Source of the DNA: Acidimicrobiaceae bacterium
Lineage (GTDB): Bacteria; Actinomycetota; Acidimicrobiia; Acidimicrobiales; Aldehydirespiratoraceae
Direction: 5' to 3'
Length of the DNA stretch: 37,588 nt
NCBI GenBank assembly: GCA_018699415.1
Contig: JABIQM010000186.1
Location: 1 to 37,588 of the forward strand
Position numbers and translations under genes: made by a program. Positions 9,134-16,631 of the stretch are shown piece after piece. Below the pieces are notes generated by a model, which made no database searches, had not been told where the DNA came from, and saw only the letters and a list, made by a program, of their open reading frames with translations. Within the stretch, counting starts at the first letter, position 1. Each line of letters opens with the position of its first letter.

Positions 9134-9342
9134 GCGGACCCGCTGCGACTGCCACCGCTGATGACTGACCGCACTTCAACGCGCGATGAGCCGCGGAGCA
9201 TCTTGTCGCCCGGCACAAGTTCACCGTCTTCGATCACAAGATGGGATTCACGGTTCAAGCCAAGTCGGCGCAACAGGACGCCGACCTCGACCGGACCATC
9301 GACCTCGACCTCGCGCGTTGGGTTGCGGAGGATGACGATCAC
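9130..9342 (-). CDS. ttuB: TtuB-like ubiquitin-fold (MoaD/ThiS) sulfur carrier with C-terminal extension
   Basis: 70-residue beta-grasp protein. I place a GTG start at 9342, within a GTGA overlap with the stop of the preceding gene; the same frame stays open far upstream, so a longer ORF is misleading. The layout is that of TtuB/ThiS/Moa[15 protein letters not shown] hairpin, helix [12 protein letters not shown], then ELVPGDKML and the final strand [10 protein letters not shown]. The Gly63-Gly64 pair would be adenylated and thiocarboxylated in a standard carrier, but six more residues (SRSGSA) follow it. Known carriers with tails, such as QbsE or ubiquitin precursors, are trimmed first. It directly precedes and overlaps ttuA, the enzyme TtuB serves in Thermus. 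The E1-like activator TtuC is not in the window. Confidence 0.85.
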   Translation of the reverse strand: MIVILRNPTREVEVDGPVEVGVLLRRLGLNRESHLVIEDGELVPGDKMLRGSSRVEVRSVISGGSRSGSA

Positions 9343-9566
9343 TCGTTCGAGCCGACGTGACGAATCACGAACGACTCCCCCGGCTTGAGCGACTCGGAGA
9401 ACCTGATTGGCTTCTCGCCTCGTTTTGTGACTTTTCGGGACAATCGTGTGAGATAGCGCGCGACGAAGATCGCCAACCAGAAGCGGTTCCCGCCCATCAG
9501 GCCCTTGCGGACGCTGTTGTCGCGGAGAGTGCGCCTCACATACGCCGGGCCGAAGCGCGCTGCCAT
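9339..9566 (-). CDS. Small conserved-type actinobacterial protein, unknown function
   Basis: 75 residues, very basic in the first half (several Arg/Lys), with one hydrophobic segment [12 protein letters not shown] (about 28-39) that could lie in or on the membrane. It ends in a beta-like stretch, [13 protein letters not shown] recognise this as a type of small protein found in actinobacteria but know no function. The ATG at 9566 overlaps the stop of the upstream 71-aa gene (TGATG), and its own stop overlaps the GTG of the sulfur carrier. It is therefore the immediate upstream partner of ttuB in the operon. Confidence 0.75.
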   Translation of the reverse strand: MAARFGPAYVRRTLRDNSVRKGLMGGNRFWLAIFVARYLTRLSRKVTKRGEKPIRFSESLKPGESFVIRHVGSNE

Positions 9567-9781
9567 CAGATCCGTCGGATCTCGACCACGGTCGACTTTG
9601 TCGTCCCGACGCGCCGACCGATGAAGTAGGCAATGACGAGTATCGCCACACCGCCGGCAACGGCCACGGGAATGAGCTTCCTTGCTCCGGCCTCGGCCTC
9701 TTCGGTGACCTCGCCGCGAACGCTGCGAATCGACTCGGCGATCTGGTCCCGCGTGATTGGCTCGGCCTTGTCATCAGCCAC
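9566..9781 (-). CDS. Small single-pass membrane protein
   Basis: 71 residues from a GTG at 9781 that overlaps the TAG stop of the preceding gene by one base. The N-terminal half is acidic and helical ([20 protein letters not shown]). One transmembrane helix follows ([20 protein letters not shown], about 36-55), then a short basic tail ending VVEIRRI. It resembles small actinobacterial membrane proteins found next to holin-like DUF1469 proteins. Function unknown. A longer reading up to 9865 runs into the neighbouring gene and is not credible. Confidence 0.72.
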   Translation of the reverse strand: MADDKAEPITRDQIAESIRSVRGEVTEEAEAGARKLIPVAVAGGVAILVIAYFIGRRVGTTKSTVVEIRRI

Positions 9782-10077
9782 TAGAGACTCCTTTTCTTGA
9801 TGCGCATCCCGAGGAGCGCAATCGTCACGATGAGGGCCACAAGTGTGATCAAATATGGCGTCCAAGAAAGATTCCCCGAGAACGCAGTGCCTGTTTCGGT
9901 CTGCAGAGCCCGAAGCATCGCCAACGTCAACAAGATTCCGCCGACCATGAGGAGCAAACTGCCAGCGATCCCGAAGGCGAGCCAGCGCGGCAAGGGCCTG
10001 ACGGGCTCGACAAGTTCCTGTTTTCCGTATGCTTTGACGAGGTCGTATAGATCGCCGATCCCTTGCTTTGCAGCCAT
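9781..10077 (-). CDS. Holin-like two-helix membrane protein (putative holin superfamily/DUF1469 type)
   Basis: 98 residues. The ATG at 10077 follows GGAGG with 5-nt spacing. An amphipathic N-terminal segment (IGDLYDLVKAYGKQELVEPV) precedes two transmembrane helices (about 33-55 and 74-92) separated by a short loop, and the protein ends in basic KKRSL. Proteins of this type in actinobacteria are annotated as phage holin family, but they are chromosomal and there is no sign of a prophage here. It starts a run of overlapping genes down to the protease at 6646 and lies 27 bp after the LON-domain gene. Confidence 0.75.
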   Translation of the reverse strand: MAAKQGIGDLYDLVKAYGKQELVEPVRPLPRWLAFGIAGSLLLMVGGILLTLAMLRALQTETGTAFSGNLSWTPYLITLVALIVTIALLGMRIKKRSL

Positions 10078-10103
10078 ACGTCCTCCGTGTTCGGGTAGCC
10101 AGT

Positions 10104-10778
10104 CTATCGGTCGCCTTCGGCGAGAGCCTCGAGTAAAGACCGCCGTTCTGTGATGAGTGTGTTCGCTAGGCGTGTTCGCTCGGCAGGAGAATCGCAGCGA
10201 AGAAGGCGTACATGGTCGAGTGAGCAGAGACCAGATCGACTCACCAGTTCCCATGTTCTCCAGTCGAAATCCTCAGCTGGGTCAAGGCCAGCCAGGAGAT
10301 CGACTTGGGGGTACTGGCGCCGCACCATTGCGGCGAGGAGCGCGAACTCAGTGGCGAGAGAGTGGCGATCGAGAGCGACGGCAGCCTCGTCGGAGTCTCT
10401 GTCGACCCGATCGTGACGATCCACGACAAGAGCCTGAGGGTACGGGTCCTCGGGGAGCCACTCAGTGACGGTGATCCGTCGTGACGCCACCGAGGTGAGT
10501 GCCCACTGGCCGTCAGAGAACTTCTCTGCGTGAAGTACACGCATCACCACACCAACGTCAAATCGCTGATCTTGGCCACCCACTTCGCGGCCTCGCTCAA
10601 TGCCCACGATGCCGAATGATGGATCCTTCATCGTCTGGAGGTCATGGGCGAACTTGCGATAGCGCGGTTCGAAGATGTGCAACGGCACGATCGTCGACGG
10701 CAGGATGGCGTGTTCGAGTGGAAATATTGGCAGCACATATGCCGAGCCGGTGGCATCGTTGGCTGGCTCGGGTATCAC
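10104..10778 (-). CDS. LON-substrate-binding (Lon N-terminal) domain protein
   Basis: 224 residues consisting only of the PUA-like N-terminal domain of Lon protease, without AAA or protease parts. Diagnostic segments are LPIFPLEHAILPSTIVPLHIFEPRYRKF (written here in two pieces: LPIFPLEHAIL and HIFEPRYR), FGIVGIERG, and the VGVVMRVLHAEKFSDG strand. The C-terminal half is helical. Stand-alone LON domains are common in actinobacteria and have no settled function; substrate binding or regulation of proteolysis is possible. Its start overlaps the end of the S13-like gene by ATGA (10775-10778). Confidence 0.88.
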   Translation of the reverse strand: MIPEPANDATGSAYVLPIFPLEHAILPSTIVPLHIFEPRYRKFAHDLQTMKDPSFGIVGIERGREVGGQDQRFDVGVVMRVLHAEKFSDGQWALTSVASRRITVTEWLPEDPYPQALVVDRHDRVDRDSDEAAVALDRHSLATEFALLAAMVRRQYPQVDLLAGLDPAEDFDWRTWELVSRSGLCSLDHVRLLRCDSPAERTRLANTLITERRSLLEALAEGDR

Positions 10779-12355
10779 CCGCCAGCGGCCTCAAGCGGTG
10801 ACAACGTCTCAAGCGTCGGCCCATATGGATGCCCACTGATCGCACTAAGGAGAGCGGCCTGCATATCGCTGCAGTTGTCGAAGGGACCGAGCTGCTCAGG
10901 TGATTCTTCGCCTTCTGCCGCGGGCTCCTCGTCCACGAGCACCCGAGTCGGGTCGTCGACCAACATCGCGAAGACCAGCTCGTCTCCGTTGTCGGCCGAG
11001 AAGCGACCGGCCAGACCGGTGGTTGTGCCGTCGCTGGATGCAAGAACATGGAGATCGCCAACCCGTTGAGGAGCGCAGGCTGTGACTGACGTCTGAGCGA
11101 TCGGTGGAAGCGCCCTTGCTGCTGCAGAGTCCGCTGACGCGATCGCAGCATGGAGCATGTTGCATGTGGAGCGGTTGAGGGAGCTGAGCCCAGAGCCATC
11201 GAAGGGCCTGCTCGAGATGATGTCGAAAGGCAGACCAGCTGCGGTCAGTCCGCCGGTGACGAGATACAACGATCCGAGCAGGCGACTCGGTTCTGAACCG
11301 CTGCGAACCGAGATCTCAATGAGCAACATCTCGGCGGTGGTGGCATCGACCAGCGAGCGAGGAAGAATCTCTTCAAGCGGTGGAGAATCGATGATAGCGA
11401 TTGTCTGGCGCTCGAGTACAGCTGGCGCATCACCGGTGTCGGGTTGGTCGCTGACATCGATCCCGGCGGCTCTGAGGCGGATGTCGAGGAGTCCAGCCGC
11501 GGTTTCGGCTGGGTCATCGGCACGCATGTTGAGGGCGGGGTCAATGTTGGTGGGCCACTCGGAGAAGCCGTTGTTCACCAGGAGTGCTGACAGTGGACCG
11601 ACGGTGTTGGATGCTGCTTGCTCGCTCGTCCAGATCGGCTGCCCGTCGCCATCGACATCGGTGGCGTCTTCTTGCCGATAGTCACGGGAGATGTCTTCGT
11701 ACTTCGACTCATCGCCGATCACGCCACCATCGATCCCGGTTACACCCAGAGTGCGTAGCCCAATGATGGTCTGGCCTGCGAGTTCCGTGAAGTTTGTAAA
11801 GGCTCGATCGTCACCGAAACGATCGATGAAGGGACGGGTAGAGAGCACCGGATCCCCTCCCCCTATGAGGTAAATGTCTCCGTGGAGCACGCCGTCCTCG
11901 TCGATCTCCGCATCTGCGGAGAATGCGACCTCGGTTCGGAATCCAGACCCACCGAGAGAGTCGAGTGCAGAAAGCGTGAGGAGTCGCTGCAGTGCCCCGG
12001 GCCGAATCGGAGCAGACGTGTTGTTGTCGGCGATCAGCATGTCGCCTCGCGTGACCTTGACGCACGTAGCGCTCGGCGCACCATTCAAGACGTCGGCGAT
12101 ACTGCCGCTCAGGAGACTATCGGACGTCGGCTCACGCAACCATCCAGGAACTCGACGTGCACTCAAGATCGGGGTGATCAGATCTGGGCCAGTATCCACC
12201 GCTGTGGCGATCCCTGGATCGGCATCTGCGTCGGTGCGATCAGACATTACGACGCCTCCGACGGCAACCGCGAGAATAAGCGCGGGCATTGCCGCTCGGC
12301 GCACAAATGGCAGGTATCGACGCAGCGATGTCGTTGGAGGCCGACGCATGATCAC
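10775..12355 (-). CDS. D-Ala-D-Ala carboxypeptidase (S13/PBP4) homologue with lost catalytic motifs
   Basis: 526-residue exported protein with an N-terminal membrane anchor (about 22-38). The fold is recognisably peptidase S13: DGVLHGDIYLIGGGDPVLS, SPPLEEIL and DGSGLS are kept. The three active-site motifs are not. The SxxK site reads A121-L-Q-R124 in PGALQRLLT; the SxN site reads V336-D-A338 in LVDATTAEML; and near 437-443 there is LASSDG with no KTG. It should therefore be inactive as a DD-peptidase, perhaps a peptidoglycan-binding or scaffold protein. The reading frame is intact, so this is not simple decay. The start is GTG at 12355 or ATG at 12349. It is the first gene of the probable operon continuing to 6646. 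Confidence 0.85.
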   Translation of the reverse strand: MIMRRPPTTSLRRYLPFVRRAAMPALILAVAVGGVVMSDRTDADADPGIATAVDTGPDLITPILSARRVPGWLREPTSDSLLSGSIADVLNGAPSATCVKVTRGDMLIADNNTSAPIRPGALQRLLTLSALDSLGGSGFRTEVAFSADAEIDEDGVLHGDIYLIGGGDPVLSTRPFIDRFGDDRAFTNFTELAGQTIIGLRTLGVTGIDGGVIGDESKYEDISRDYRQEDATDVDGDGQPIWTSEQAASNTVGPLSALLVNNGFSEWPTNIDPALNMRADDPAETAAGLLDIRLRAAGIDVSDQPDTGDAPAVLERQTIAIIDSPPLEEILPRSLVDATTAEMLLIEISVRSGSEPSRLLGSLYLVTGGLTAAGLPFDIISSRPFDGSGLSSLNRSTCNMLHAAIASADSAAARALPPIAQTSVTACAPQRVGDLHVLASSDGTTTGLAGRFSADNGDELVFAMLVDDPTRVLVDEEPAAEGEESPEQLGPFDNCSDMQAALLSAISGHPYGPTLETLSPLEAAGG

Positions 12356-12408
12356 AGAAGGCTAGGCGAGCTGTTCAGAAAGTTCGCGGCGCGCCGCAGG
12401 GCTTGGCT

Positions 12409-13029
12409 TCACGTCAGCTCATCTTCTCGTGGTTCAAGAGCGGCGAAGAAGAGGTCTCGCACGTGCTGAAGACGGGCTTGCATCGCTTCCTCGCCTAGGG
12501 GATCTCGCCCAATGAGGTCGCCGATGAACGGCACATCGCTGAAGTAGGACAAGAGGGCGCCGTAGCCCGTCAGAAGCATCTGCTCAGGGTCGTGGCGACG
12601 GAAGCGACCCTCTCTCATCTCTCGCTCGAAGTACTCCACTGCACGGGCAAAGACGGGTTGTAGCGCTACGCCGAGTTCGATGTGCCCGGTGCCTTCTTCG
12701 GCGAGGGCCTCGCGCCGCACAATTCGAACAAAGTCTGGATTGGCTTGAAAGAATCGGAAACCGGCGGTGATCACGTGATCGAGCTGCTCCCAGCCATCAG
12801 CGCGAGACTCGCTGATCGCCGCTTCGACCCGCTGGTACCACTCGGACAAGGCCCGCTCAAAGACCTCGCGATACATGGCTTCCTTGGTTGGGAAGTGATG
12901 CAGAAGGCTTTGGCGACGGATGCCGACCTCGTCGGCGATCGTGTTGAGCGAGGTGCCATCGAAGCCGCGTTCAGCAAAGAGATGACGTGCTGCAACGATA
13001 ATTGACTCTTTCGTATCGCCCCCGACCAC
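12409..13029 (-). CDS. TetR-family transcriptional regulator
   Basis: 206 residues with a typical N-terminal TetR helix-turn-helix ([24 protein letters not shown] split as [16 protein letters not shown] and [19 protein letters not shown], about 13-51). The variable C-terminal domain would bind a ligand; it contains an [10 protein letters not shown] helix often seen in this subgroup. The GTG at 13029 is the likely start. It ends 53 bp before the S13-like gene and is divergent from the gene at 13063 with 33 bp between them, so it may control that gene, itself, or both. No ligand can be inferred. Confidence 0.93.
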   Translation of the reverse strand: MVGGDTKESIIVAARHLFAERGFDGTSLNTIADEVGIRRQSLLHHFPTKEAMYREVFERALSEWYQRVEAAISESRADGWEQLDHVITAGFRFFQANPDFVRIVRREALAEEGTGHIELGVALQPVFARAVEYFEREMREGRFRRHDPEQMLLTGYGALLSYFSDVPFIGDLIGRDPLGEEAMQARLQHVRDLFFAALEPREDELT

Positions 13030-13062
13030 GAGTCGAGCATAGTGGCGCTACGGTCCGCCGGT

Positions 13063-13452
13063 ATGCAGATCATCGCCGCCTTGTTCATCGATGAGATCGA
13101 CCTTCGCCAGGTCTCGGGTCCCGCTACCCGTATCGACCTCACCGGGATTCAGTTCAGCGCAGCATCGCCGGCTGCATTTCCGTTCACCTGGGCGCCTCAT
13201 CTGGTGGTCTTGATTCACTGTCCTGTCGACGGTGCAGGACGTGGTGTTCTCGAAGTGACGTATCATCGCGGTGAAGAGCAGATTGCTCGCAACGTGCAGC
13301 CGTTCGATGTCGAGCCCGGCAAGTTCACCTACCGTCTTGTTCGCGCCGAGCTGGATTTCGCGGAGCATGGATCCGTAGAGGCGCGCTGCCGGCTGGATAA
13401 GGGTCCAATCACCACGGTCCCCTATACGATCCTTCCGCCCATCGACGACTGA
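13063..13452 (+). CDS. Beta-rich protein of unknown function
   Basis: 129 residues from the ATG at 13063; seven more residues are possible from 13042. Alternating hydrophobic patterns (LVVLIHC, GVLEVTYH, ARNVQPFDV, FTYRLV, SVEARCRL) suggest a single beta-sandwich. The general look recalls the DUF6941 group of small actinobacterial proteins, but I cannot confirm it. No signal peptide or motif is visible. It is followed after one base by the FIST gene, so the two probably form an operon, divergent from the TetR gene. Confidence 0.7.
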   Translation: MQIIAALFIDEIDLRQVSGPATRIDLTGIQFSAASPAAFPFTWAPHLVVLIHCPVDGAGRGVLEVTYHRGEEQIARNVQPFDVEPGKFTYRLVRAELDFAEHGSVEARCRLDKGPITTVPYTILPPIDD

Positions 13453-13453
13453 G

Positions 13454-14584
13454 ATGGCCGCCTACGGCGCTGCGATCTCGCAACACCCGGATCCAGCGGC
13501 TGCGGTGGGTGATGTGGTTGGAGCGGTACTTGAACAGGTCGGGCACCGGCCCGACACTGCGGTGTTGTTCGTAACTGCCGAGCACACCGACTCGATCCAC
13601 GAGATTGTCAAATCCGTTCGTGACTTGCTCAACCCCACCGTGCTTGTTGGGAGCACGGCACAGGCAGTGATCGGGGGCACTCTCGAAGCCGAAGAAGGCC
13701 CTGCTGTCTCACTGTGGGCCGGTCGACTCGGCGCGGTGGAGGCCGTGCGTTTAGAGACGATCAGCGCTCCAGAGGGAACTGCTGTGGTGGGGATGCCGGA
13801 CGTAGCGGCCCATGGGCCTCGAACGCTTTTGCTGCTCACTGAACCTCGAAGCTTCCCGGCCGGTGCGCTCATGCACGCTGCGAACCGCCAGTATCCCGAC
13901 TTGCAAATCGTCGGCGGCGTGGCCTCATCCTCGGTCCGCAACCATGTGATTCTCGATGACTTGGTTTACGACGACGGAGCGGTGGGTGTGCTGCTCCCTG
14001 GCGGTCTCGGTGAGCGAGTGGTTGTGTCACAAGGATGCCGACCGGTGGGTGAACCATTTATTGTCACTGCCGCGGAAGCCAACCGAATCGAGGGGCTAGG
14101 GTCTCGGCCGGCCACTGAACGCCTTTCAGAAACTGTGGATGCGGTGAACGAGGGCGAGCGAGAGTTGCTGTCGCGAGGTTTACACATTGGTCTGGTTGTC
14201 GATGAACACGCAAGCGAGTTTGGTCGCGGGGATTTCTTGATCCGGGGTGTTTTAGGCGCTGACCACGGGTCCGGTTCGATTCGAGTCGGCGCTTCCACGC
14301 CCGTCGGATCAACAGTGCAGTTCCAGGTTCGTGACGCCGCTGCGGCCGATGAAGATCTCCGCGAAATGCTGTCTCTCGCCGATGCTGACGCAGCACTGTT
14401 GTTTACCTGCAACGGGCGTGGTTCTCGGCTCTTTGGGGCACCAGACCATGACGCAACCTTGGTCACCGCTGCGGTCAACAACGGCCCGGTGGCGGGCATG
14501 TTTTGTGCTGGTGAGTTCGGTCCTGTCTGCGGAGAAAACCACATCCACGGATTCACCGCGTCGATGCTCTTGCTCTACGGTTGA
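13454..14584 (+). CDS. FIST N/C-domain protein
   Basis: 376 residues covering both FIST domains, a sensory module thought to bind small ligands such as amino acids, often fused to signalling domains but also found alone, as here. The N-terminal FIST part includes TAVLFVTAEH, VLVGSTAQAVIGG and IVGGVASS. The FIST_C part includes SIRVGASTPVGSTVQFQVRD, ALLFTCNGRG, and the ending GMFCAGEFGPVCG...HGFTASMLLL, which is characteristic. No transmembrane segment or output domain is present. It starts just after the stop of the beta-rich gene and lies 75 bp before transketolase, which has its own ribosome-binding site. Confidence 0.93.
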   Translation: MAAYGAAISQHPDPAAAVGDVVGAVLEQVGHRPDTAVLFVTAEHTDSIHEIVKSVRDLLNPTVLVGSTAQAVIGGTLEAEEGPAVSLWAGRLGAVEAVRLETISAPEGTAVVGMPDVAAHGPRTLLLLTEPRSFPAGALMHAANRQYPDLQIVGGVASSSVRNHVILDDLVYDDGAVGVLLPGGLGERVVVSQGCRPVGEPFIVTAAEANRIEGLGSRPATERLSETVDAVNEGERELLSRGLHIGLVVDEHASEFGRGDFLIRGVLGADHGSGSIRVGASTPVGSTVQFQVRDAAAADEDLREMLSLADADAALLFTCNGRGSRLFGAPDHDATLVTAAVNNGPVAGMFCAGEFGPVCGENHIHGFTASMLLLYG

Positions 14585-14659
14585 AATCCGCCGCAGGGAT
14601 GAGACTCGCGAGGGTGTAGGCGCGGGTAAGGTCGCTCGGGTTTACGACTTGGAGGACCG

Positions 14660-16612
14660 ATGAGCGATTTCGATCAGCGCGCCGTGAGCGTGATTCGTGG
14701 TTTGGCTATGGATGCGCCCCACGCGGCACGCTCCGGCCACCAGGGCACGGCAATGTCTCTCGCTCCTCTAGCTCATGTCTTGTACAGCCGGATCATGAGC
14801 TACGACGCGGACCATCCCGACTGGTCGGATCGCGACCGATTCGTGCTCTCGGCTGGTCATGCCTCGATTCTGCAGTATTCGCTGCTTCATCTGGCCGGCT
14901 TCGGCTTGACGCTCGACGATCTGCGCCGCTTTCGTCAGTGGGGTTCATCGACTCCAGGCCACCCCGAAGTTGGGCACACCGCAGGTGTTGAAGTCACCAC
15001 TGGCCCACTCGGCCAGGGTGTCGCCAATATGGTCGGCATGGCGATCGCAGAGTCGCAACTCCGCACGCGATATGGCGCAGAGATCTTCGACCATCACATC
15101 TTCGGTATCGCTGGCGATGGCGACCTCTCTGAAGGCCTCAGCCATGAGGCAGCCTCGCTTGCGGGCCATCTCGGCCTCGGCAAAATCATCATCTGCTACG
15201 ACGACAATCACATCACCATTGATGGTGAGACCGAGCTCGCCTTGAGCGATAGAGCGCCTGAACGCTTCCGGTCGTACGGGTGGCACGTTGAGGAACTTGG
15301 CGAGGTCGGCGAAGATTGTGATGCACTCGAAGCTGGAATCCGTCGAGCCATGGCAGTCACCGACAAGCCATCGCTCGTGGTTATCCGAACAATCATCGGA
15401 ACTCCCGCGACCGCCTCGGCAAATACGCCTGGCGCTCACGGCTACGCGATCAAGGATGAAGAGATTGCTGCCACCAAGACCATTATGGGTCTTCCGGCCG
15501 ACGAGACCTTCTACGTGCCCGCTGACATCGTTGACACATATCGACATGTCGGTCGCCGCGGTGGGGCTGACCGTGAAGCGTGGAACGTGCGGATCGCAGC
15601 GTTCGATGGAGATCGAACCGAGCTCGAAGCGCAGCTGACCGGTACCGGCGTGCCCGGCTGGGAGGAGTCGCTGCCCGCCTTTGACGATGGTGTTTCCGTG
15701 GCGACGCGTGTGGCATCAAACAATGTCCTCCAAGCATTGGTTGGTGTCGTGCCCGGGCTCACAGGCGGTGGCGCAGACCTCACCGGTAACACGGGCACCG
15801 TTATCAAGGATCACGGCGTCTTCTCGGCGGCAAACCCTGGTGGGCGGCAGATTTACTTCGGGGTGCGAGAGCATGCAATGGGCGCGATCGCCAACGGCAT
15901 GGCGCTCCATGGTGGTGCACTTCCGGTGGTCGGCACATTCCTCGTCTTCGCGGACTACATGCGAGGCGCTGTGCGCCTTGCCGCCTTGTCTGAAGCCCGC
16001 TCAATCTTTGTCTGGAGCCACGATTCGGTTGGTGTAGGCGAGGACGGTCCGACGCACCAGCCCGTTGAGCAGATTGCAAGCCTCCGTGCCATCCCTGGCT
16101 TACGAGTCATCCGGCCAGCGGATGCAAATGAGACGGTAGCGGCGTGGAAGATCGCAGTCGAGTCCGGTGGCCCGACAGCACTGATCCTCAGCCGCCAGAA
16201 TCTCCCGGTGCTCCCCGGCACGGCGGCTGGTGATGTTTCGGCCGGTGGCTATGTCCTGCGCGAGGTCGCCGACGCACAGATAACGCTCGTTGGTACCGGC
16301 AGCGAGGTTTCGGTCTGCATCGATGCCGCCAAACTCCTGGCTGCGGAGGGCATCGTCGCTCGGGTCGTTTCCCTGCCATGCTGGGAGTTGTTTGAAGCCT
16401 CTTCCTTAGAACATCGGCTAGCCGTGTTGCCGGTTGGCGTGCCGTCGATCGCCGTCGAAGCTGGGGTCAGCCAAGGCTGGCACCGATGGGTAGACGATGT
16501 TGTGGCGATCGATCGTTTTGGAGCATCCGCGCCTGGCGACACTGTCATGCGCGAACTTGGCATAAATCCAGAGAATGTCGCGGCCCGTGCCGCGGCGCTT
16601 CTTACCAACTGA
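14660..16612 (+). CDS. tkt: Transketolase
   Basis: Thiamine-diphosphate enzyme of the non-oxidative pentose phosphate pathway, transferring two-carbon ketol units. 650 residues, normal length. The ATG at 14660 follows GGAGG. The N-terminal PP domain has GHAS (about 66-69), HPEVGHTAGVE with substrate-contact His, TTGPLGQG, and the ThDP/Mg motif GDGDLSEG (152-159) continuing to DDNHITIDG. The Pyr domain contains FGVREHAMGAIANG with the catalytic Glu, then HDSVGVGEDGPTHQPVE. A C-terminal transketolase domain completes it. Transaldolase follows after 19 bp, giving a compact tkt-tal unit. Confidence 0.98.
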   Translation: MSDFDQRAVSVIRGLAMDAPHAARSGHQGTAMSLAPLAHVLYSRIMSYDADHPDWSDRDRFVLSAGHASILQYSLLHLAGFGLTLDDLRRFRQWGSSTPGHPEVGHTAGVEVTTGPLGQGVANMVGMAIAESQLRTRYGAEIFDHHIFGIAGDGDLSEGLSHEAASLAGHLGLGKIIICYDDNHITIDGETELALSDRAPERFRSYGWHVEELGEVGEDCDALEAGIRRAMAVTDKPSLVVIRTIIGTPATASANTPGAHGYAIKDEEIAATKTIMGLPADETFYVPADIVDTYRHVGRRGGADREAWNVRIAAFDGDRTELEAQLTGTGVPGWEESLPAFDDGVSVATRVASNNVLQALVGVVPGLTGGGADLTGNTGTVIKDHGVFSAANPGGRQIYFGVREHAMGAIANGMALHGGALPVVGTFLVFADYMRGAVRLAALSEARSIFVWSHDSVGVGEDGPTHQPVEQIASLRAIPGLRVIRPADANETVAAWKIAVESGGPTALILSRQNLPVLPGTAAGDVSAGGYVLREVADAQITLVGTGSEVSVCIDAAKLLAAEGIVARVVSLPCWELFEASSLEHRLAVLPVGVPSIAVEAGVSQGWHRWVDDVVAIDRFGASAPGDTVMRELGINPENVAARAAALLTN

Positions 16613-16631
16613 CCTGTCCCCCGGAGGACCC

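Noticed and set aside
9130-9774. 214-codon reading frame including the sulfur carrier
   Set aside because: Only the last 70 codons resemble a protein family; the upstream part overlaps two better-supported genes in another frame.
9781-10077. Prophage remnant because of the holin-like protein
   Set aside because: No other phage gene nearby; such proteins are ordinary chromosomal genes in actinobacteria.
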